Source of the DNA: Thereva unica
Taxonomy: Eukaryota > Arthropoda > Insecta > Diptera > Therevidae
Assembly: GCA_949987705.1 (NCBI GenBank)
Contig: OX465283.1
Coordinates: forward strand, 5,064,207-5,128,206
DNA: 64,000 nt
Direction: 5' to 3'
Every line of letters begins with the position of its first letter. Positions within the stretch are counted from its first letter, which is position 1. Of this stretch, positions 35,501-47,500 are shown piece after piece. The translations under genes were made by a program, and so were the position numbers. The notes under the pieces are model-generated. The model was given only the letters and a program-made list of their open reading frames with translations. It had not been told where the DNA came from and did not search any database.

Positions 35501-36237
35501 TTTGAAAATATTATGAGAGTAAATTTTGAGGAATTCGCAACACAGGGATGCGCAACACAGGAATCCGAGAAGGCGAAGCATGGAGGATATGGGCGAAGGG
35601 ATGGAGGCAATGGAGGGCAAGCATTTCAACTTTCATTCTTCATGCGCACTGCAATTATCATTATTATGGGCATATGTAAATTCGTAGCCGATGCCGATTT
35701 TCACGATGTCGATGGGTGAGGGGGTTTTTATGCCGAGGCTATGGAGGGAAATAATTTTATGACAAATTCAACATTTTTTCCCTAAATTAACTCGACAAAA
35801 CCACCGCGTTGACAAAAAGTTTTCAGCTAAAGCCGGCTCTAAACGATGCTATGAGCACCTTCCAACGTTGGACGTTTGATGGTAGAGGACGCGTCGTGTG
35901 GCCGCTACTCGAACTACGAATGTTCAATGTCAAGCGTCCAACGATGGTGTTTGGACAGGTTCGGAGTGTTGTCGGTCAAATGTTGGAAACTTTGATGCTG
36001 TATTTCCCTGATACATTAATGTCCTTAATATGAAACTCTTCGTATCATATTTCAATTACCCTAACCCGCTCAATTTAATTGAGTAACAACTAGAAGAAGA
36101 AGCTAGGGAAGTGAACAGAATTTAGAAACGACGTTTATTTCAGTAGTGGCAAAGGAAGTAGAATGAATGTACCCAAGGTCGATGAACCCACAAGCTCATA
36201 ACAAACGTTTAGGAATGAGTCACGAGAGAGCATGGAG
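32570..36237. other. Intergenic between PERK and bonus, no gene assigned
   Basis: Mostly AT-rich. A weak inverted pair TTTTTACACGG / CCGTGTAAAAA at 33530 and 33772 could mark a decayed MITE. A second inverted pair around GTTGGACG (35863 and 35935) lies in a GC-richer island at 35830-36000. No RNA gene is recognised. Confidence 0.35.
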
Positions 36238-36300
36238 CAGGGCCGGCCCTGGGGTAGAGCGAGTGGAGCGGTCGCTCTAGGCGCAAAGTGGTAAGGGGCG
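36238..36300 (+). mobile_element. hAT-like terminus CAGGGCCGGCCCTGG
   Basis: CAGGGCCGGCCCTGGGGTAG with a following GGGGCGCCAAAATG block is the usual start of a class of hAT elements. Neither the opposite end nor an 8-bp duplication was found. Confidence 0.4.
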
Positions 36301-36454
36301 CCAAAATGAATGCGAAAAAAAAATTTCGAGGAAAAAATAAAATTTTGAGGGCACTTTTTGAGGGCGTTGCTTGTAGCCAAGTCTATGCACTCATAAATAT
36401 GACTCGACACGGCACAAGCAGGGAGCACTGACTCCAAGACCGATCGTACATGGC

Positions 36455-36590
36455 CTTAGGACACATCCTGCTCAAGATCCATGGAGCAGACTGAATACGG
36501 CGGATCTAAACTCGATAAAAACCTTAGGACACATCCTGCTCGAGATCCATGGAGCAGACTGAATACGGCGGATCTAAACTCGATAAAAAC
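36455..36590. repeat. Two tandem copies of a 68-bp unit
   Basis: The units at 36455-36522 and 36523-36590 differ by a single base (A/G in CTC[A/G]AGATCC). Such high identity implies a recent duplication. Confidence 0.8.
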
Positions 36591-36599
36591 CGCATTCAT

Positions 36600-37630
36600 A
36601 ATGTGTAAACAATCATGCTGAAGTTATGAGTTGTACTGCGTGAATGTATTACTATCGATGGACTTCGGATTCCAGGCGAACTTCGGTTTGAATTAGCCTT
36701 CCAATGGTGATACGGAGCTCTGCCATAGGCTCGTGGTATCAATATACAACTACCATAAAAAAAACTTTTGAAGTTGGAGCGCTTCTTAACCCTCAAAACA
36801 GTTCTGGGGTTTCCACGGCTCCCAAAAGGACGACCTACAAGGCCAGTTAGATATTTTTGGATCGAGGTGTCCCAGTGAAGGAGAGTTTTCGGGATTCTTC
36901 TTCAGGGAGGGCAGTCTGAGCCCATACACCCAGGGATGGAGTACGTTGAGATCACTCCTTCATTGGGAGATCTTCTTAGATCTCAGAAAAGTCGGACGCA
37001 CCCAAAATGAAGTCTAGAACGACTCCAAAGCCGACCTTCTGTCAAATAGCAGAAAGTGTCAAAATTGTGCTTGCGAATAACAATCCGGAGGCTTTCCTGA
37101 TCACGAAACATCTAGTGTAATCGTGCAAGGAAGTCCTCTGGAGGCGATAGCCGAATTGGCTCATGGCTCAGAACAGCCCAGGTCCCTAGGGGTCGTTGCG
37201 CCTTCTATGATGGGCCGCAGCCTATAAAGGATTGCAAAAGGGGAGATATAATCCCGTAAGGAAATGGCAGGCCGGCAGTGCTCGAAAAAAGTTTTATCTA
37301 GGACAACTGGAAATACAATTTATGTGAAGGGCGCCGAAAGACAATCTCGATCCACCCTCAACAAGGGCTAGGGCCAGCGCTGGCATCGAGAGGTGAGTTA
37401 CAAAAGAATACGGAAAGATGAATCTACGCAATGCCTGGAATTCCTCAATGTGACAGAGGACACAGACCATGTCCTTGTGGAATGCCGGAGATTAGCCTAG
37501 TAGGCGATTTTAGTTAAGATTAGAATACAGTATAACCGACAGCCTTGAGCGTATCGGCATCATGATGCTTGCACCTTCCAAACTCACGAAAACAGAAATA
37601 AACCAATAAAATATTTGTATTAAAAATTAA
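36600..37630 (+). mobile_element. LINE fragments (ORF1-like and C-terminal end with A-rich tail)
   Basis: Blocks here match 43500-44600: GTGTAAACAATCATGCTGAA, TTTTCGGGAT, GGCAGTCTGAG, GAGTACGYTGAGATCACTC, CRAAGCCKRCCTTCT and GGAGGCGATAGCC, in the same order. They encode a degraded gag-like ORF1. At 37420-37500 a QCLEFLNVTEDTDHVLVECR stretch is the Cys-His end of a LINE. AATAAACCAATAAAAT near 37600 looks like its tail. Confidence 0.55.
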
Positions 37631-38590
37631 TCTTAAAATCACGCCAAAGAAGTATAACTTCAAATGCGTGTACATAAGTACACACACTCACTGTTTTTTT
37701 GTTTTTATTTTTACTATGTGTGTTGTTATCGCTAGTAGTTTGAAATAATAAAAAAATTAATCCAAAAATGAATTTATAACAATTTAATTTGTAAACTTTT
37801 TTTTTGTTAAAAAAATAATGCTAAAAATTGGATAATTTCCCTTCTCTATTTAAAAAAAAACATATATATATATATAAGCGAACAAATTAAATGTTATCAA
37901 CAAACATAATTTTTTTTATATATTTATGTTACTTTGTACAAGAAAAAAAACTTAAAATTTAATTAATTAATTAAAAAAGCATCGAACATGCTCTTTTTTC
38001 TTTTTGAAATATATAAAATATATGTATAATCTAAAAATCTCAATGTATAGTAGTCTTCCGCGTGCGTGTATTTTGCTAATATGAAATCGTCGACGACAAA
38101 ATAATATGGTGAATTGGTAAATAATTTAAAAAAAATTAAACGCGAACGTTTTTGCTATTAATGTAATAATACAATTATTTTTATATTTATATATATATTA
38201 TATGCATGTATAAAAAATGGATACACGAGAAGTAGTTAAATTGTTTTCATTTTGTATTTTGTTTTTTTAATGTAAATCTAAATTTAATGTCTTTAAAGAT
38301 ATTATTTATGTTGTTATGTATAAATTATGATTTTTTTACCGACTGTTTGTTTCATTTTAATCTTTTTCTCTAAATTAATATTTTTATCAGTACCCTAAAA
38401 TGAATTTTTATATTTCATTTTTATGTTTTAATGTTTCATAATATTCATTTCATAAATAAATTCTCATCATTATTATATATAATATATAATAATCTTTTTC
38501 AAAGATGTCTATGTCTTGAAATTATCCTTTTTTTGTTGGTTTTTTGTTTTTATATTATATATATTACTAGAAAATAATTAATAACTAAAT
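37631..38590 (-). other. AT-rich block, likely bonus 3' UTR
   Basis: About 1 kb, heavily AT, directly after the bonus stop codon on the minus strand. Runs of A/T and TATATA tracts are common. TTTATT (AATAAA on the minus strand) occurs at several places, so the polyadenylation site could not be fixed. Confidence 0.4.
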
Positions 38591-41500
38591 TTAATTATCC
38601 TCTAATTTTCTGACCCGTTTTGGTGGATTGCATTCATCATCATCATTAATATGTTCAGTCATGTTTTTTATTGAATATCTTGGCAACCATTTGTTAAGCT
38701 GTTCTTCAAAGAAACTCTCCAAATATCTGGCATGGCTATAAGTCTTTGAATCCTCCTGCAGTTATGTTAAATGATGCACAAATAAGGAGAAAGATATGTT
38801 CAAATATTTTTCACAATCAACACAACTTACCTGATAGAAAAGATAAACATTCTTAAATAATAATCGAACATCACCAACGAATGTTAGTACATCTTTATAA
38901 TGATTGGGACTTGATGGATCTAATCTAGTTCTTATAACATCCAACGACATTGGACTGACAAAAATAAAGAGTTTACTCATAAATTATTTACAAAAAACAA
39001 AAAAAATCTACTCACTTGCAAATAATTTCATAATAAGCAGTATTTGTTGCTGATTCTGGTTCTCTAAATGGTAAGCTCTGTTCATATTGACAATATAGTT
39101 CCAGGCAAATTCTTTGCATAATTTTAAGCTCGTTAACACCTAATTCACCAGAACGTTTATCAAGATCAATATTGGCCGCTAAATCGGCTAAATTAACACA
39201 TAATAAACATTGCCATGTTTCACTTTCATCTGGTAGCGAACTAATTGCTGGTATATGACAATTTTGATGAAAAACTTTTGGACATTTGTCACAGCACATA
39301 AGTTCTCCACCATCTAAACAAACTGCACACCAATCCTCGTTTGGATCATCTTTTTGATCTGTTTTTTCTATGAAAAAAAGAAAAGGAAAGTTGTGTTTAA
39401 AAATAGCATATTTAAATGAAATTCTTAAAAGCATATTTAAATAAAATTTTTAATATTAAAGATAAAAACACATATGTCTCGAAATACACGGTATACAGTT
39501 CACGTGATCAACTTCTATACGAGTTTTAATTAATTTTTAGGGAGGATTATGTTTTGATTACTAGGATAGTAAACTCGAGTATTTAAACTAGTTAAGGACG
39601 AAGTAACTTTTGTCTCTTTTGTTTCACATTGTACTATATTGAAGGAGGCAGCCTGGGCCCTTCATACATCTGACCTGTAATGAATATAAGCTACTATTCA
39701 GGCTTAGATCTTGAATTTAGGCACCACACTGCTGGAGGTGTTAATCGCGCTTTGCCTGTATAGCGAAACCTGAATCTCTCTAGTGCAGAGCAATTGCAGA
39801 TCAAGGAATCTGTGGTTTCTGTTATCTTGTTATCTACATGACAGTATCTACAGATGTCGGAATTAATTTTGTTTATCTTAAGGTGATGTACATACACTCG
39901 TCCTGTGAGAAGACCCGTTCGTGTGTAGTAAGCTCGAAGAACTTCATGGCGTTCGCTTGAACAAAGGTAATGCATTTTTTGGTTTGTCTCATAAGGAGTT
40001 GTCCATTAATTTCGTGAGGCGTTTCGGGTTACCCTTTGCACTACCAGTTTGTCTTGCCGTTAAGCCTAGTAGTAGGCTTGGTTTGAAGACGGAGGTCTCG
40101 GGGGTGGTCAAGGAAAGGTCGATGAACATGACGTTTGATCTCTAAGATGTTGTACGAGTTCGGAAATACTGACTGTGGGAGATTATTCCACAGTTGAGTT
40201 GTTCTATTCTCAAACGGACTTCTAGATCAGTGGTCTCCAAAAAATTTTGACCGCGTACCCTTATGACGAAAATAATCATAAATTGTACCTACCCCCTAAT
40301 TATAGTGTCACACCGTATACTGCACGGGCATACCGTGCATCAGGGCCATAAGGGATACGGAGATGCCGTTTCACGATTTTTGGGAAAAATTCCGTTTATA
40401 AATGATACAGTCACCTTTATGATAGAGAAAACTCAGGCCATTGTGTGAGCGTTGTACTAGAGAACAGGATTGGCATATCAGTTTCAGCTAAAGAAAAATT
40501 TGAGGCGAACAAATGTGTTAATTAATCGGCCTTGGGTTTGGTTTTTGGTATCACTTTCCCATTATAAATGATAGAAGGTATTGTGGAAGAGGAAAAATTC
40601 TTCATGGCAGAAGTTACCGTAATGAAAGGAGTCTTTCGGGGTCAACCCTCCGGGGTTTATGCTTACACCTCGGAAACTATCATATATTCCTAAATAACAT
40701 CGCTTTTTCTTACAAATTCCACTATTTCGGTTTATTTCTTCGATGAACCATTGAGGGTCAAACGCTAGTTTGCGTATTTCGGCTGTTTCCGCAATAGCCC
40801 ATTCCAAAACTATTTTATATTAAAGGTTTTCAATCCGTGAATAGGAGTGAGAAACGGTGATATGATACCTGAAGTGATATGGCGATTGAACAAACTTTAG
40901 TGATCTTAATGAAGACAAATGGTGGTCTCGCTCATGCAGGCGTGACAAGATGCACACGTTGACAGTACTGAATAATATGTACCAGGAGATTGAGTACTAT
41001 TCGGGAGTGTAGCTCGCAACGTCAGAATAGCACGATAACAACAAAGATTCTATGTAAAAGCTAAACAACACTGACACTCACAAGCTACTGAATTGATTTC
41101 CCTCCGACCAATGACCTAATGTCACTAAGTGCAGGCGTTGCCGCAGATGAGAGGATCAACTGCCACTTGTGCAAAGCGATGGGCTTGAAAGGTATATAGT
41201 CATTGTTGGTGGCGATTTTCATGCTGTAAAATTCAAACGAAGTAAAAAACTGCAGCCTCTTGCAATATCGCTCTTATTTTGGCCTAGTCAAATGAATATG
41301 TAACATTGGTTGGGGAAGATATCGACCTTTTGGTGATATTGATTGGCCTGTGTCGCCCTGATATATACTAGAATGTCTTATTAAAACCTTTTCAGCTCAT
41401 ATATTGTTCCTGCATTGCATTAGTATTTGTGACCATTTCTGTTTAGTTTAATCAGGCGAAATTTCTGAAAGTCCTGCAGAATAACGATGGCTTCGAGTCA

Positions 41501-44500
41501 GTCATTGATGTTTCCAAAGACTCTAATGCATGATTGGCAAAGCAGGAAAAGTATTCCTCATGGCTCTGTATGGGAAAGCACATGAAATTAGGCTCAACGA
41601 TTTGAGATATAAGCAATGTGTATTTTAATCGTAAAAAGGGAAAACAAACATTGCCTCACTACCTCCCGAAACTGTTGCCCATTCACTGAGAATTTACTTC
41701 ACATGCAGCAGAGGTTATCCGGTTATACAAAAACGTAACAAGGAGTGGTCTCGTACCAGTGGCAACCACTTTAAAATCGGCTTCGGACTCGATTCTCTGG
41801 CACATTTATTGAATTGCTAAAAGGATCCATTGCTCCCCGATATGAACATCGTGCGAAGGGTTGTGTGACAACTTCCAGCCCGCCACAGCAAGACAGCATT
41901 GACATAAACGATCACATCTCCATCGTCGAGGAAGACATAAGACAATTACAAATAAGAAGCTGGAAAAGACGGGCCAGAGATCGATAATAATGGAGGCGAA
42001 CGCTGGAGGAAACCAAGCGTGACGGCTTGTGAAGCTCCTGATGATGAAAAGTCCGAATTTGAATTGCTATTCGATTTTTAAAGCTGTGTTCCGTGTTCAT
42101 TTTATATTAATATAATTTTCCCAAGAAACATATCTACCTTGTGTAAATCGATACATGAATATATTTCCTTAACATTTCTGCTTACCTTCTTGTGTATGAG
42201 ATAAATCTGTGGAACTATGAACCTGAGGTGAAGTTGTTTTATTTCTGCCTTCCGGAAGGACTTGCACACCATTGGAATCAAGCTTGGCAATAGTTGCCAT
42301 AAGATCATTTATGGAATCATCACGAACTTTATCAATTGGTTCTGTGAAATCTTTTGAAGCCTTTAAAGAAAAATAAAACAATTATTAAGATTCTAATTTG
42401 TTATGTTAAAAAAACACTAAATAAACCTACATCATTTGTACTCGGACTTGGTGTTTTAGGATTTGTTGATGTAACATTAGGTAGCACACTTGAACCATTG
42501 TTTTGTCCGTTTGGTGTTGTGCTTTTTAAGGTATTTGGTGATTTTAAGTTTATTTTAAAATTTTCACCTGGTCGACCGTTTGGGAACTGCATTAAAGGGC
42601 CTTGACTTGCTCCAGCTGCTCCTTAGAAATAGACAATATTAAATAATATAATATAAACATTTATTTATAATTTTTTTATATAAAAGATTTAAGCTAACTA
42701 ATAATTGTAAAAATAAATAATTGTCTTCTATAAATACTACTAACAAATTAATGTCTAGTACATTAAGCTGACTTCGGCGATCGAACATGATATGGTTTCC
42801 TTGCTTATTCTTACTGGTGATCGCAGAAAAGTAGACAGGGAATTGCTGTAGAGAGGGAAGACAAGAGAGAGAAGAGATGTTATCTAGGTCGATAAGGGAT
42901 AGGAGAGGCTAAGGAGTGTCTGGGGTGATAGAATAAAGCGACGAATCAGTCTATGTTGTACGAGTTCGGGAATATCGATAGTGGAACATGTGGAAGATAG
43001 GATATGGTTATATTTGCATCCCCAAAATCTTTGTAGTTGATTGAGATTATTTCCGATAATTATATTCAGTAATGTTTGCCAAATAATCCCAAAACGCTCC
43101 ATTTTCGTTCCAAAGGTTATGAATTAAATAATATAAATAAATTATTTATAATTTTGGTGTTTGTTGGAAATAATCAAGATCATCCTAGCTTTTATGAGCA
43201 TAAGGTAGCGACGAGCAATTGAATGATACACGGTTCCTGTATCAGTAGGCCAGTCCGGGGAAACCAACTTAAGTATATAGGAAAAATTTCTTAACTTAAA
43301 ACAAGTATATGACTCAGTAAACTAGAGGAATCATAGTGGAGCAGTCTACTGAATTGCGATCTCTGCTATACCTTGCTTTCATAGATTATAAGAAAGTGTT
43401 CGACTAGGTTAATAGGAGCTCACCGATGTATCTACCTACACCATGGTTGTCATGGTGGTGAGGCTTGCGTGTCCCGCAAGGGTGCCCCAACTAAGATAGA
43501 TGCACGCAATCCCAAGGTGTAAACAATCATGCTGAAGCCTTCTCATGGTAATGCGGAGGTCTACCATGGGTAGCCATCTTAACTCGTGGAATCAATAATG
43601 ATACTCTAAAAAAATAATGAGGATGGATCATCTCTCAACGCTCCAAACACTATTATGGCTCCTGCGAAGGTGAATTTTCGGGATCCCTTTTCAATGAAGG
43701 CAGTCTGAGGCCGCAAACCACCGTGGAGTACGCTGAGATCACTCTTTCAATGGAAGATGATCTCCTAAAGCCCGGTACCCACTTGTTGCATACCGGCGTT
43801 TCGTATCCCTGTATCGTTTCAATTGTTGATTGATACGAACAAAACAGGAACCCAAATTTTTCGTGTATCATCACTGCGTTTCGAATCATCCAGCCTGTAT
43901 CATGTTTGATGCGGGAGCGCGATACGGTTATCTGGTCAGTGTGTGATTTGAAGTGACGATGAACAGGATACGCGCATGCCCGTCCACACTTCCTCCTAAA
44001 GCGTATCGTATCATTTCTTTGATGTGACGGAGAAAAACCGCTAAATGAGAGATCGGGTTTGGATTGTATCATTTCGCACATTTTGAAACGAAGCGTTGCA
44101 ATTTTTTTAGAAAAAAATTTAAAGAACGGTGATACGAAACGCCAGTTTGCAACAAGTGGGTACCGGGCTTAAGAGGCCCACCTACTCAATCGGAAAGGCG
44201 ACCCGAAAAATCAGTTACTTCAAGAAAACGGGGTCGCGCAGCCAAAAGACGTTTTAGGCGACTTCTGGAAGCTGGCTACTCCCGTGAAGATGCCGCGAGG
44301 CTTTGTGTGGTTCCCGAGGCAGTGGATACCGTTCTTAATAAGAAGAGGGTTAAATCTCTGGATTCTCTCCAGGCCACAATACCCCTGCGAAAAGGGCATA
44401 GGATCCAGCCATACTATCTGAAAAGCCTTCATCAAAGAAGTCCGACGTACACATAATGAAGCCTAAGTAGCTTCAAAGCCTGCCTTCTACCAAACGGTAG

Positions 44501-47500
44501 AGAGTGTTAGAATGGGTGTGCTCGCGACTGACTATCCGTAGATTCTTCTGACCACGCAACAACTTATTGCCGTACAGGGAGGCGATAGCCCAGTTGGGAC
44601 AAAGCTCGCAACAGCCGAGGTGTCGCTGCGCGTCCGGGGTGGCTAGCCCTCACCTGCGCGAATTTGGCCACGGTCACGTGGCTGAGAGGTGTGATGATAG
44701 CCTTAAGCCCTGGGCAGGAGCTAGTCTCGTCGCTGTAGACGAGGAAAGCTGCCGCGCAGCCATGTAGTTGTCGGGTACTTCCCAGCTGCAACTGAAGACC
44801 CCAGTGGAGAGTACTCCACAAAGTGCACCGTCCACCATTCACAGAGATGACGTTCTCTGTGGACCAAAGGTCTATTTACGAGTTGAGGTCGATGGTGGAC
44901 TAACAGGCCCTTTACTGAAATCCTAAAGGAACCCGCCGAATTGGTAGACCTAAAATAACGTGGAGGAGAACCTTATTAGTAGAAGCGAAACAACTGGGAA
45001 AATCTGGACGTAGCTAAGAGCTGCCACCCAAAACAGAATTCGCTGATGGACAACTGCTTCTGACCAATGGCCCACGCAGGAGCATACGAAGAACAAGACT
45101 GTATTCACAATGAAGAGGCACGAAGAACGCCTGTACTCTTCTGTGGAATTATTTGGAGGTGCATTTTAGAGAAGGTCAAAGCTCACAACTGAGTTGTAGT
45201 GTTATGAAGAGAAGAAGTCTACGCCGATAAAGCTAAAACAATAGTGCAGGTCAAAAATCAGGCCAATAATTCCAAACTTACTAGAGCAAGTGATTCTAAG
45301 CAATGCACCAAGTGAAACGCAGCCTGTGGAAATGAATTGAATGAAACAGTTTTCCATCATAAATGACATTAACGAAACTTTCTCAGCTAGCTGAAAATGC
45401 ACATATTTGTAACTTGATTACCATATCAAATTATATCACGCACAACAACTGGCTAAGAGAAAGGAGAATCGAATTAGTGAAGGCATTTTTATATCTGCAG
45501 TTCAGTAATAAATTAATTGTGGAAATGTTTGCCTTATTTATGCAAAAGCCTTAATCATGAAAACGAAATTAGTGGTAATTTTATACAAGGCATTAAAATA
45601 GTGAAAGTTGGACATACAAATTTCTTGATTTCATTTTGCATAGCACAAGGTAGGTTATTCTATTAATTGCACCTCAATATTAAAGAACACTTCAATTCAC
45701 GGAGCTTAGCTTAATTACAATAAGTTCTAACTCGTATACAGTAACTATCAGCATAAATGTCGCTATTATCAATTAATACTATAATATTAGCAATATTATA
45801 TTAAATAGCATTGATTTTTACCTGATTGAAAATACTATTATACTATCTGAAATAAAACATACTCAAAGCTCACCATTTGATTGCTGTGCTGATTGGGGAA
45901 TGTGCCATTTCGCAACCGTATGCATATTTATTCCTAATTGTTGTGCATTCTGGGGATTTTGATTAAATCCCTGTGGTCCGGGAAACCCCAAGTTCTATTT
46001 GAAAGAGAAAAATTTAAAAAATAATGTTAAAAATAAATAAAAAAATATACTAATTACATTTTGCATAAGTGGTCTCATATTTTGTGGTCCTTGATTGTTA
46101 ATATTTTGTGGATGATTATTCATTCGCTGAAAATTCTGAAATCTCGGACCATTATTTATATAACTTGGTCCGTTTGGGCCAGGCTGAGTTTGTGGATAGT
46201 TTTGATGCTGTTGCGCAGGCGGACCACTTATAAAATGTGGTCGCATTTGTGGCGGCATATTTTGATGAGGTGGACCATTTTGCGGGGCATTTTGTGGATA
46301 ATTTGGAGGGGCGTTATATCCTATATGACCTTGACTTTGTGGTTGACCAGTCTGATTGTTAAGTAGACCTCGCAAACTTATGTCTAATTAAATAGGAAAA
46401 GAAAATTGATTATCTTAAAAACATCATTGACAATTGTCTGTTCCATACCCATATTTTGTGGATGAGTGGAAGAACTAACATGAGGTTGGCCCTGTCTCTG
46501 CATACCCACAGGTCCCATAGCGGTGAATCGTACCTCTGTGAAAAACAAAAAGTGTTACTCACCTTTATTATTGAACAAAATTCGAATTTACTTACGAGGG
46601 CCGTCAGGGCCATAAGGCCTGTTAATATTCATATTATTAAACTGTTGTTGAGGGGATGTACTATTGTAAATTGGTGGCCCATTTTGATATCCACTCGGGC
46701 CACCAGGTGATATTTGTGACATCCCAGGCGGTGGTAAACCCGGTCTCAGTGGCGGCGCCATATTCGGACTTGGCTGCTGCCTAGGCGGAGCATTATTTGT
46801 AGCTGGAGGTGGTGGATAGGGCTTTCCGTCAACAATAATAGTACCCAATTGAGATATTACTAAAATGAAAAAGTAAGTAAAAAAACCACATAGAATATAT
46901 CACAAGGAAAATACCTTTTTGCAACTCTGGAACTTGATTTAGCTGCACTTGTATTCGTACAGGTATTTCTGGATTTGGTATATCTGCTCTCTGGCATTTC
47001 AGCTTTTGTAAATGTCTTGCTAATGATTTTTTACTGTATAAAATGGCGCAATCGCTTCCGTTATCTAATGCCGATTGAACAAATTCAATGCAATGATCTG
47101 TATTTTCTGATAATAATTGCAATGCTTCCTTCTTCTCGTTTAACACTTTCAATTTGCTATCGCAGACTTCGTTTAGTCGCATTGCCAGGTGTTTACCTCT
47201 TAAATTTACTGTATTTGTTATTTTAACCACCATTGTTGTGATTTCTTTGATAAGCTCCTTTTTCTTTTCTGCTATAAGGTTTTGTCGATCGTCTATTACC
47301 TGTGGAACAAAAATATAGCATATTTTTAAATTTTCTTATGAAATATATTTACAAAAGAAATTTATTAATCAGTGGACAAAATGAAAATTATTTTTTGATG
47401 ATATTGTTGTCCAATGTTGTAGAAAATAAAAAGGTTTTTGAAGTTTTATCACCGAAAAGGACAAGGTTCTAAACTCGTTTCGCGAAATTACTAAATCGCT

